Positions 1 through 7,612 of a stretch of DNA of 14,996 nucleotides are shown here, piece after piece. Source of the DNA: an uncultured Bacteroidia bacterium (lineage in GTDB: Bacteria; Bacteroidota; Bacteroidia; Bacteroidales; UBA932); assembly GCA_902796455.1 (NCBI GenBank), contig CADBPH010000255.1:1-14996 (forward strand), read 5' to 3'. The notes under the pieces were generated by a model. The model was given only the letters and a program-made list of their open reading frames with translations. It searched no databases and was not told where the DNA came from. The stretch's first letter is position 1. Each line of letters opens with the position of its first letter. A program made the position numbers and the translations under genes.

Positions 1-855
1 CACCAGGCTTTCTGCGACTACATCCGCACCCACCGGGGTGAAAACCTCATCCTGTTGATCGACACCTACGACACCCTCAAGTGCGGCGTCCTCAATGCGA
101 TCCGGGCCTTCCGTGAAAACGGCATCGACGACAGCTACCCGTACGGATACGGCATCCGGCTGGACAGCGGCGACCTCGCCTACCTCTCCATCAAAGTGCG
201 CCAGATCCTGGACGAGCATGGATTGAAACAGTGCAAGATATTCGCCACCAACGGATTGGACGAATACCTCATCGCCGACCTGGAACGCCAGGGGGCACGG
301 ATCGATTCCTACGGAGTCGGCGACGCCATCGCCACGAGCAAAGCGGCTCCCTGCTTCGGCAATGTCTACAAACTGGTCCAGATTGACGGCCAGCCCGTTC
401 TCAAACGCTCCGAAGACAAGATCAAACTGATCAATCCCGGATTCCAGATCACCTACCGGCTCATCAAGAACGGCGATGACGGAAAGCCCCAGTTCAAGGC
501 CGACGTCACCTGCCTGCGCGGGGACAACCTGAGCCAGCGCATCGAAGCCGGCGAGACCTTCACCATCTACGACGAATACGACCGGTATAAATTCAAGACT
601 TTCGAGAAGGGAACCTATACATTCCGCGCGCTGCAAATCCCTGTCATCCAGAACGGAAAACGCATCGGACCGGAACATACCCTGCAGGAGAAAAAAGCTT
701 TCTTCCAGGAAAACCTCTCCCGCATGAGCCCCTCCGAGCGACGGCTCATCAACCCGCACTATTACAAGGTGGACATCTCGGACGACCTGTACAACACCAA
801 GATGGACATCCTCGGCAAACTGGTGAAAGAAATTGAAGAATTCCATATCGACTGA
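1..855 (+). CDS. pncB: Nicotinate phosphoribosyltransferase, C-terminal part (5' end outside window)
   Basis: This enzyme makes nicotinate mononucleotide from nicotinate and PRPP, with ATP hydrolysis, in the cytoplasmic NAD salvage (Preiss-Handler) pathway. The reading frame is open from base 1, so the gene begins upstream; 284 codons are visible before the TGA. Family landmarks seen are the DTYDT stretch (codons from base 61), a GIRLDSGDLAYLS segment, FATNGLDEYLI and the DSYGVGDAIATS loop, followed by the beta-rich C-terminal part with KLVQIDGQPV and SEDKIKLINPG. These match the NAPRTase fold, where the DSGD and GVG segments line the phosphoribosyl site. The region holding the phosphorylated catalytic histidine is probably in the missing part. 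The pncA start follows the stop by only 3 bases, so the two are surely co-transcribed and the enzymes act in sequence. Nothing looks broken. Confidence 0.93.
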   Translation, partial: HQAFCDYIRTHRGENLILLIDTYDTLKCGVLNAIRAFRENGIDDSYPYGYGIRLDSGDLAYLSIKVRQILDEHGLKQCKIFATNGLDEYLIADLERQGARIDSYGVGDAIATSKAAPCFGNVYKLVQIDGQPVLKRSEDKIKLINPGFQITYRLIKNGDDGKPQFKADVTCLRGDNLSQRIEAGETFTIYDEYDRYKFKTFEKGTYTFRALQIPVIQNGKRIGPEHTLQEKKAFFQENLSRMSPSERRLINPHYYKVDISDDLYNTKMDILGKLVKEIEEFHID

Positions 856-858
856 CCC

Positions 859-1452
859 ATGAGAGATGTAGCTTTGGTCGTCGTGGACATGCTCTACGAC
901 TTCATCGACGGAACAATGGCATGCCAGGGGGCTGGCGAAGCCGTCCGAAACTCCCTGAAATTCATTGAGAAGATCACGGAAGGATCGCCCGAGAGCGACG
1001 AAATCATCTACGGGACCTTCCCCATCCTGTTTGTCCGGGATTCCCACCCGCAGGGGCACTGCTCCTTCCAGGCGCAGGGCGGTCCCTGGCCGGAGCATTG
1101 CGTCCAGGGCACCCACGGCGCCGAAATCCATGAGGCCCTCCGGCCCTATGCCACCGAAGAACTCACCTTCTACAAAGGGTACAAGAAAGACCTGGAACAG
1201 TATTCCGGTTTCGAAGGGGTCAACCACGCGGGCCAGTCCTTGCATGAGGTGCTGGAATTGCTGGATATCAAGAATGTATATGTCTGCGGCATCGCCACGG
1301 AGTACTGCGTCCGGAACACCTGCGAAGACCTGAAGAAGGCCGGGCTGCGCGTCCTGCTCCTGCAAGACTGCCTCGCCTGGGTCGACCCGCAGGGGCACCG
1401 GGAAGCCCTCGCGGCCATGCAGGCGGAAGGCATCAAACTCATCTCTCAATAA
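859..1452 (+). CDS. pncA: Nicotinamidase (isochorismatase-like cysteine hydrolase)
   Basis: PncA deamidates nicotinamide to nicotinate, which feeds the phosphoribosyltransferase encoded just upstream. The 197-residue length is usual for the family. The catalytic triad is visible as Asp10 (VVVDMLYDF), Lys106 (FYKGYKKD) and Cys150 (GIATEYCVRNTC), with the Ile145-Ala146 pair where the family has its cis-peptide. The metal site is Asp61, His63, His67 and His80, in RDSHPQGHCSF and WPEHCVQGTHGAE. Keeping all four metal ligands favours nicotinamidase over other isochorismatase-fold hydrolases. The ATG lies 3 bases after the pncB stop, and no Shine-Dalgarno sequence is evident, as is common in Bacteroidota. 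The helicase gene starts 9 bases after the TAA. Pyrazinamidase side activity is known for the family. The assignment is firm. Confidence 0.95.
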   Translation: MRDVALVVVDMLYDFIDGTMACQGAGEAVRNSLKFIEKITEGSPESDEIIYGTFPILFVRDSHPQGHCSFQAQGGPWPEHCVQGTHGAEIHEALRPYATEELTFYKGYKKDLEQYSGFEGVNHAGQSLHEVLELLDIKNVYVCGIATEYCVRNTCEDLKKAGLRVLLLQDCLAWVDPQGHREALAAMQAEGIKLISQ

Positions 1453-1461
1453 CAGGGCACC

Positions 1462-3633
1462 ATGGACACCGGTTTCCTCAAGGACCTGAACTCCCGTCAG
1501 CGGGAGGCTGCCACCGCCACCGAAGGCCGTATCCGGGTCATCGCGGGGGCCGGTACCGGCAAGACCAAGGCCCTTACCTACCGGTATGCCTATCTGGTGA
1601 ACGTCCTGGGCATCGACCCGGCCGACATCCTGTGCCTGACCTTCACCAACAAGGCGGCAGCTGAAATGCGGCAGCGCATCGCCGCCATGGTCCACAGCGG
1701 CGATTACAATGATTTCGTCTGCACCATCGACGGTTTCTGCGTGAAATTCCTCCGGCAGGAAATCTACCGGCTCGGCTTCCCGAAATCCTTCGGCATCCTG
1801 GACGAAGAGGACGCCAAGGCCGTCGCCAAACAGTGCATGGACCAGCTCGGAATCAAGCGGACCGAGAAGACGGTCAAGCATTTCCTGGACGGCATCGCCG
1901 TCGACAAAGCCCTGGACGATTACATCGACACCTACATGCTGCCGGGAAGGACGCTTTCCGATGGCATGAAAAAAGGGAACCTGGCCTGCTTCGCCGCCGC
2001 CCAGCTCAAGAACTGGGCGCTGGATTTCGATGATATCGAGAACTTTACACGCTATATTCTCGACCATTTCTCCGATGCGCGGGAAGCCTGGCAACAGCGC
2101 CTGAACTACATCATGGTCGACGAGGCCCAGGACTGCAACGCCGACAACTGGGACATCATCGAAAAACTCGCCGCCGGTCACGGCAATCTCTTCGTGGTCG
2201 GCGACCCGGACCAATGCATCTACGAATGGCGGGGCGCCCGCCCGAGCCGCTTCGTGGAATTCGCCTCCGACAAAGACATCATCCTGGACGAGAATTACCG
2301 CTCCACCCCGAACATCCTGGATGTCGCGAACAGCGTCATCGCCCACAACACCATGCGGTATCCCAAGGACCTCTTCACGCGCCAGGCCGAGGGCCGGGCC
2401 GTCATCCACTTCCACGGGAAGACCGAGCAGGAAGAAATCGGGTGGGTCACCGACCGCATCAAGGAACTCCTCGCGGAAGGGGCCAGGCCGCGCGATATCG
2501 CCATCCTGTACCGCTCGACCTATCAATCCCGCGCCGTTGAGCAAGCCCTCCTGAAAGCCCAGCTCAAATACACCATCTGGGGCGGAACCCGTTTCTTCGA
2601 GCGGAAGGAAATCAAGGATGCCCTGGGCTACCTGCGGCTGGTCAACAATCCCGCCGACGACCTCGCCTTTAACCGGGTCATCAATGAACCCTCCCGGAAA
2701 CTGGGCCGCGCCTTCCTGGCGCTGCTGGCGGACATCGCCGGCGGCGGTGCACTCTATCCGGCGTTGCGGGACAACCTCACCGTCAAGGGTTTGGACAAAC
2801 CCGCCGCCCAGGAATTCGTCCACCTGATCGAAGAAGCCATCGCCGCCAAGGGCGAAATGCGGGTCTCCGATTTGCTGGACCGCCTCCTGGACAAGAGCGG
2901 GCTCAAGCGGGAACTGCGGGAAGACCAGGACGAAGACCGGCTGGAAAACCTGGACGAACTCATCCAGTCCGTCCGCAATTACGAGAAAGCGTACCGGGAA
3001 GACGCGTTCACCCTCTCCGACTACCTCCAGGATATCGCCCTCTACACGGAGCCCGACCTGCGGAAGACCGACTCCGCCATCAAACTCATGACCATCCACC
3101 AGGCCAAAGGGCTGGAATTCCCCTATGTGTTCATCATCGGCCTGAGTGAAGGGATTTTTCCGAACATGCGGACCATCCGCGAATACAAGAAACACGGCGA
3201 GGAAGAAGAGCGCCGGCTCATGTATGTCGCCATGACCCGGGCGGAGCGAGCCTTGTTCCTGACCGAATCCGAGGGATTCAATGTTTCCACGAAGATGGAC
3301 AAATACCCGTCCCGCTTCCTAACCGAAATCCGCCGGAATACCTTCGTGACCGAAGGGTTCATCCCGGACTGGCTGTGGAAGGGCACGCGCAACCTCATGC
3401 ATGTCCTTGACGAAGAAACATTTACCGGAGGAGGTGCGACGGACCGGTTCGCCGGGGAACGGGCGGTCTACCAGGGAGATTTCCAGGTCGGAGACGCCGT
3501 CGTCCATGAGATCTTCGGAGAAGGCGTCGTCGTCGGGACCGACCGGGAAGGCACGTTCCAGGTCCGGTTCTCCGGAGGTGCCGTCCGGCATATCCGTTCT
3601 TCCTTCCTGCGCCTGCAGGACCTGCCCGACTGA
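1462..3633 (+). CDS. UvrD/PcrA-type superfamily 1A DNA helicase
   Basis: Predicted 3'-5' ATP-dependent DNA helicase of 723 residues, acting in repair or in clearing stalled replication. All SF1A motifs are visible in order: Gln13 (Q motif), Walker A AGAGTGKT at 28-35, LTFTNKAAAEM (Ia), DEAQ at 220-223 (II), VGDPDQCIYEWRGA near 246-259 (III), LDENYRS at 275-281 (IV), TIHQAKGLEF at 544-553 (V) and MYVAMTRAE at 587-595 (VI). From about residue 672 (GDFQVGDAVVHEIFGEGVV) there is a short beta-rich domain like the Tudor-like C-terminus of PcrA, which contacts RNA polymerase in that family. Bacteroidota usually carry several UvrD paralogues, so I give no symbol. The ATG is 9 bases after pncA, so it is probably in the same transcript. 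Its place behind NAD salvage genes has no obvious functional logic. The ATPase motifs look intact. Confidence 0.93.
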   Translation: MDTGFLKDLNSRQREAATATEGRIRVIAGAGTGKTKALTYRYAYLVNVLGIDPADILCLTFTNKAAAEMRQRIAAMVHSGDYNDFVCTIDGFCVKFLRQEIYRLGFPKSFGILDEEDAKAVAKQCMDQLGIKRTEKTVKHFLDGIAVDKALDDYIDTYMLPGRTLSDGMKKGNLACFAAAQLKNWALDFDDIENFTRYILDHFSDAREAWQQRLNYIMVDEAQDCNADNWDIIEKLAAGHGNLFVVGDPDQCIYEWRGARPSRFVEFASDKDIILDENYRSTPNILDVANSVIAHNTMRYPKDLFTRQAEGRAVIHFHGKTEQEEIGWVTDRIKELLAEGARPRDIAILYRSTYQSRAVEQALLKAQLKYTIWGGTRFFERKEIKDALGYLRLVNNPADDLAFNRVINEPSRKLGRAFLALLADIAGGGALYPALRDNLTVKGLDKPAAQEFVHLIEEAIAAKGEMRVSDLLDRLLDKSGLKRELREDQDEDRLENLDELIQSVRNYEKAYREDAFTLSDYLQDIALYTEPDLRKTDSAIKLMTIHQAKGLEFPYVFIIGLSEGIFPNMRTIREYKKHGEEEERRLMYVAMTRAERALFLTESEGFNVSTKMDKYPSRFLTEIRRNTFVTEGFIPDWLWKGTRNLMHVLDEETFTGGGATDRFAGERAVYQGDFQVGDAVVHEIFGEGVVVGTDREGTFQVRFSGGAVRHIRSSFLRLQDLPD

Positions 3634-3658
3634 TCCCGACCCGGCTGGCGGCACTGAT

Positions 3659-3689
3659 TTTGCGGATCCGTCAGTTTTTCGTAAATTTG
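3659..3689 (+). promoter_or_regulatory. Bacteroidota-type promoter of the porin/transglycosylase pair
   Basis: TTTG at 3659-3662, a 19-base spacer, then TAAATTTG at 3682-3689. This matches the Bacteroidota sigma-ABfr consensus (TTTG, 19-21 bases, TAnnTTTG) exactly. Transcription would start a few bases downstream, leaving only about 10-15 bases before the porin ATG at 3706. The helicase ends at 3633, so this is the promoter of a new unit. A small inverted repeat, GGTC-ATACC-GACC at 3692-3704, sits directly before the start codon. The promoter is seen in sequence; the start site is inferred. Confidence 0.8.
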
Positions 3690-3705
3690 CCGGTCATACC
3701 GACCA

Positions 3706-6342
3706 ATGCCGTTCAACGTGGGAAAAAGCATCTTCTCGAAACTCTGGTTCCCGGCCGCCGTGATTGTTTTCGCGACGGTCCAGACTTTCGGTATGGAGTA
3801 TGTCCGGAACCGGCCGTTCCTCTCCCCGGTCGAGAAAGCGGATACGGTCATCTACACCAACGAGAAGACATTCACCAAGTTCCGCTCCGCCGCCGAACGG
3901 GCGAAAGAACAGGATTCGACTTTCCTGGACCTGTCCGATGCAGCGGAAGACACCTTGCCGCGCCTGACTGCGCGGGATACCATCCATGCCCCGGATTCCC
4001 TGAAAGAGACCGATCCGTTCCGCTACAAGTACTATGTCGCCCTGCTGGACTCCCTGACCCATGTACAGGTCCGCGATTCCCTCAAAGCAGCCGGCGACAC
4101 CCTTGACTGGCCGCGGCTGGACTCCCTCTACTATGCCGATTCCACGGCCCGTGCCCGCGCCAAATTCCTGGCCTGGTACAATTCGCTGGACAAAAAGGCA
4201 CGCAAAAACTATGACTTCGAGCAGAAGATGAAGGTGCGCCAGCGGGAGATGGACTCCGTCCTGGCGGTCAAGGACAGCCTGCAGTACATCAAGGACAGCA
4301 TCGTCGAGTATACGCCGCGCATCCTCTCCACGTATGCCCTTCCCGATTCGATGCAGTACAAACGCATCATTACCTGGAACCGGGACAACCTGTTCGCCGG
4401 GGTCAAACTCAAGCAGCTGGACACTTCATTCAATTACTATTTCAACGATTATCCCTTCATGCGGGAGGATGTCGGGGCATCCTACCTGGGCATTGTCGGT
4501 TCCGCCGTGCAGCAGTACGACTTTTTCCGGCGGACATCCCGCGAAGGCATCTCGTTCTATGCCCCGTATGAAGTATACAGTTTCTCCCCCGGCACCCTGC
4601 CGATGTACAACACCAAGACGCCGTACACGGAGCTGGCCTATTGGGGGACGCTCTTCGCAAATACGGAGCAGGAAGAGTCGGATATCCATATCCTGACGAC
4701 GCAGAACATCCTGCCGGAGCTCAACATGATGCTCCGCTATGACCGGTTCGGCGCAAACGGAATGCTTGAGAATGAAGATGTTGACAACAGGACCTTCGCC
4801 GCGTCCCTGAACTGGCTGGGGAAGAAATATGCCGCCCACGGCGGGTATATTTACAACAAGATGGCCAAGAGCGAGAACGGCGGCCTGATCGACAGCTTCT
4901 GGATCCGGGATACGACGGTCGGCCCGCGTGAAATCGCCGTCCACCTGACCGACGCCTCCACCCTGATCAAGAAGAACACCCTCTTCCTCGACCAGACCTA
5001 CCGGATTCCTTTCACCTTTATCAAAGACCTGATACACAGGAAGGATTCAACCTATGTCCCGGCCTCCCGGGACAGCCTGGACACGGACGTGACCACCGCC
5101 TTCATCGGGCACAGCAGCGAGTACTCGGTCTACCGCAAAACCTACGCGGACAACATCGGAGCCGGTGACCGCCAGGCCAGGGAATTCTACCACAACAATT
5201 TCTACCTCAATCCGACCGTTTCGGCTGACTCCATCCGGGTCATGAAATTCGAAAACCGGATCTTCGCGAAATTGCAACCCTGGTCCAGCGACGCCGTCGT
5301 CAGCAGCATCAATGCCGGTATCGGCGACCGGATCCTGAACCACTACCTGTTCCAACCGTCAGGCTGGATTTCTCCGGTGAAGAACACCGTATGGAATTCC
5401 CTCTACCTGTACGGCGGAGCCGGCGGTAATTTCCGCCAGTTCCTCTCGTGGAACGCAGAAGGCTACTTCACATTCCTCGGAGAGGAAGCCGGCGACACGG
5501 GATTGTCGGCCGACGCCAACATGAACTTCTTCCCGTTCCGCCGCCACCGGAAGAGTCCGCTCTCCCTCAACCTGCATTTCGAGACGACACTCGACGAGCC
5601 GGACTTTTACGAACAGCATTATTTTTCAAACCATTACCGCTGGGAGAACCAGTTCAGCAAAAAATCCACGACCAAGGTGGAAGGTTCCGTCCGGATCCCC
5701 CACTGGGACATGGAAGTCAGTGCCGGATACTCCCTCCTGAGCGGGAACATCTACTACGACACCCTCGGGGTCGTAAGGCAGAATTCCACACCGATGAGCG
5801 TGGCCAAACTCGGGGTGATGAAGAATTTCCAGCTGTGGAAATTCCACTTTGACAACCGGGCGCTGCTGCAAGTGTCTTCCAACGAGGATGTCATGCCGCT
5901 GCCCCAGGCTGCCCTCAACCTCAAGTGGTACATTCAGTTGCACGTCATGAATCCGGCGAAGACCTTCGACGCCCTCAAGATCCAGCTCGGCGTGAACGGG
6001 CTGTATACCACCCGCTGGCATGCACCCGCTTACAACCCGGCTGTCGGGGCCTTCCACAACCAGAACAGCGAACTCATCGGCGGATGCCCGTATTTCGACG
6101 TGTTTGCCAATCTGCAGTGGAAGCGGGCCTGCATCTTCGTCAAATTGCTCAATGCCGGAATGGGATGGCCGATGGAACACGCGGACTATTTCAGCGCACG
6201 GGGTTACATCCGCTCGCAACGCGCCTTCAAATTCGGCATTTACTGGCCTTTCTACATGCAGACCAAAAAAGCCACGACCATGAGCAGCCACGCCAGTTCC
6301 ATGGGTGGCGGCGGAGGCCGCAGTGGTGGCCGGGGACGCTAA
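3706..6342 (+). CDS. Putative outer-membrane porin (Porin_10-like)
   Basis: An 878-residue protein resembling the Bacteroidota 'putative porin' family, presumed to be an outer-membrane beta-barrel. Residues 1 to about 25 form a signal peptide with the hydrophobic core LWFPAAVIVFATV. Residues 27 to about 208 are polar and charged, probably helical, with repeated DSL/DSI/DST units (for example RDSLKAAGDTL, VKDSLQYIKDS). From about 220 on, alternating aromatic/polar strands and Tyr/Asn/Trp-rich turns suggest a barrel, with NTKTPYTELAYWG at about 302-314 as a recognisable family segment. The barrel seems to end at FGIYWPFYMQ (843-852), followed by a 26-residue Ser/Gly/Arg-rich tail. The start is supported by the signal peptide and by the promoter just upstream. 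The transglycosylase gene follows by 16 bases. Substrate unknown. The family call rests on recognition of the sequence style, not on a search. Confidence 0.8.
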   Translation: MPFNVGKSIFSKLWFPAAVIVFATVQTFGMEYVRNRPFLSPVEKADTVIYTNEKTFTKFRSAAERAKEQDSTFLDLSDAAEDTLPRLTARDTIHAPDSLKETDPFRYKYYVALLDSLTHVQVRDSLKAAGDTLDWPRLDSLYYADSTARARAKFLAWYNSLDKKARKNYDFEQKMKVRQREMDSVLAVKDSLQYIKDSIVEYTPRILSTYALPDSMQYKRIITWNRDNLFAGVKLKQLDTSFNYYFNDYPFMREDVGASYLGIVGSAVQQYDFFRRTSREGISFYAPYEVYSFSPGTLPMYNTKTPYTELAYWGTLFANTEQEESDIHILTTQNILPELNMMLRYDRFGANGMLENEDVDNRTFAASLNWLGKKYAAHGGYIYNKMAKSENGGLIDSFWIRDTTVGPREIAVHLTDASTLIKKNTLFLDQTYRIPFTFIKDLIHRKDSTYVPASRDSLDTDVTTAFIGHSSEYSVYRKTYADNIGAGDRQAREFYHNNFYLNPTVSADSIRVMKFENRIFAKLQPWSSDAVVSSINAGIGDRILNHYLFQPSGWISPVKNTVWNSLYLYGGAGGNFRQFLSWNAEGYFTFLGEEAGDTGLSADANMNFFPFRRHRKSPLSLNLHFETTLDEPDFYEQHYFSNHYRWENQFSKKSTTKVEGSVRIPHWDMEVSAGYSLLSGNIYYDTLGVVRQNSTPMSVAKLGVMKNFQLWKFHFDNRALLQVSSNEDVMPLPQAALNLKWYIQLHVMNPAKTFDALKIQLGVNGLYTTRWHAPAYNPAVGAFHNQNSELIGGCPYFDVFANLQWKRACIFVKLLNAGMGWPMEHADYFSARGYIRSQRAFKFGIYWPFYMQTKKATTMSSHASSMGGGGGRSGGRGR

Positions 6343-6358
6343 TTCCGCCCTTGATTCC

Positions 6359-7612
6359 ATGAAGGCCCGTACCCTCCTGCGCTATTTCCTGCTGATTCTG
6401 GCACTGCTGCTCCTGCTGCCGGGTACCCGCCGCGTCCGGCCCGCCGGAGTCCTTTCCGAAACAGATACCCTTGTCTGCGTAATCGACATTCCATCAGGAA
6501 CTTCAAACCGGATTACCTATCCGGTCGGCTTCCAGTACGAGATGCTGTCCCTTTTCGCCGCCCGGAATCACTGCCATGCTGAAATCCGGCTCAGCCGGCC
6601 CGGCGAGAATTGGACGGATTCCCTCGCCCACGGGCGCATCGACCTCCTGGCCAGGCCTGGCTCGGACACGCTGGCCGCACAGTTTTTCGAAAGCGTCCCG
6701 ATGGAAGACCGGTCCGCCTGGCTGGCCTCCCGCAAGCAGAAAACGCTCAGACGGGCATCGGGGTTCTTCCTCGCCCATTTTATGCAAACGGAAGAATACC
6801 AGAATGTCATCACACGTTTTTCCATCGCCTCGGATCCGATTTCCCGGGCAGAAACCGGCAAGACCTACTCCCAGGCGACCCCCTACGATGAAATCCTGAA
6901 AGAAACCGCCACCCAGATCGGATGGGACTGGCGCATCCTGGCCGCCATCATCTGGCAAGAATCCCATTTCCACATAGAAGCCCGCTCCCCGCGCGGCGCG
7001 CTGGGTCTGATGCAGGTCATGCCGAGAACGGCCAGCCTGTACGAAATCGAGAACCTGACAGACCCCCGGCAGAATATCGAGGCCGGTCTGCAACACTTGA
7101 TCCGCCTGCAGGAGATGTTCCGCAACTACGCCAGCGGCCATGAACTGGCCAAGTTCACCCTGGCGGCATACAATGCGGGAGAAGGGCGTGTCTTCGACTG
7201 CATCCGCTATGCCAAGGCAAACGGGATGCCCTATGCGACCTGGGACGACCTGAAGGAGGTCATCCCCCATTTACGCGACCCGGAAAAAGCCGCCGTCGAC
7301 TCCGTTGTCAAGAACGGCGTATTCCAGGGCGACGAGACCATCGCCTATATCGACCAGACGATTGCCCTGTTCGGCGCCTACTGCGCTATTGCGCCCGGAC
7401 GGTTATTGCAGGGTCTACCTTTGAGACATACAGGGATGGAATCAGAAGCAGAATCATTATCAGCAGATAGGCTGCCAGATTCACTCCCAGAAGCATCAGG
7501 GGATCCAGATGGACCGGAACATAAGACAGAAAATAGTGTTCCGGATTCAGGCGGATCAGGTGGGTCTTCCCCTGAATCAGACAAAAAGCCAGCGCCAGGC
7601 CATTTCCGATAA
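6359..7612 (+). CDS. Secreted MltF-like lytic transglycosylase with shortened N-terminal domain
   Basis: Predicted peptidoglycan lytic transglycosylase of 417 residues. I chose the ATG at 6359: it follows the porin stop and opens a clean signal sequence (YFLLILALLLLLPG, residues 9-22), whereas the longer frame from 6305 overlaps the porin and hides it. No lipobox cysteine is seen. Residues about 36-150 resemble the first lobe of a family 3 solute-binding domain, as in MltF, but the second lobe seems missing. The SLT goose-lysozyme-like domain runs from about 180 to 300, with catalytic Glu201 in IIWQESHF, then ALGLMQVMPRTA and AAYNAGEGRV (Asn272). It cleaves the MurNAc-GlcNAc bond to give 1,6-anhydro ends. 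Residues 343-417 are low-complexity Ser/Pro/Glu-rich and lie antisense to the ABC permease 3' end, so this tail may be a read-through extension. Confidence 0.88.
   Translation: MKARTLLRYFLLILALLLLLPGTRRVRPAGVLSETDTLVCVIDIPSGTSNRITYPVGFQYEMLSLFAARNHCHAEIRLSRPGENWTDSLAHGRIDLLARPGSDTLAAQFFESVPMEDRSAWLASRKQKTLRRASGFFLAHFMQTEEYQNVITRFSIASDPISRAETGKTYSQATPYDEILKETATQIGWDWRILAAIIWQESHFHIEARSPRGALGLMQVMPRTASLYEIENLTDPRQNIEAGLQHLIRLQEMFRNYASGHELAKFTLAAYNAGEGRVFDCIRYAKANGMPYATWDDLKEVIPHLRDPEKAAVDSVVKNGVFQGDETIAYIDQTIALFGAYCAIAPGRLLQGLPLRHTGMESEAESLSADRLPDSLPEASGDPDGPEHKTENSVPDSGGSGGSSPESDKKPAPGHFR

Noticed and set aside
3634..3658. Possible terminator after the helicase
   Set aside because: Some GC repeats (CCG/CGG) occur but there is no adequate stem followed by a T-run.
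6305..6358. Earlier ATG for the transglycosylase
   Set aside because: It would overlap the Gly-rich porin end and add 18 residues before a clear signal sequence; the ATG at 6359 fits better.
5626..6360. 244-codon - strand open frame opposite the porin end
   Set aside because: Shadow frame without recognisable features; the + strand porin explains the region.
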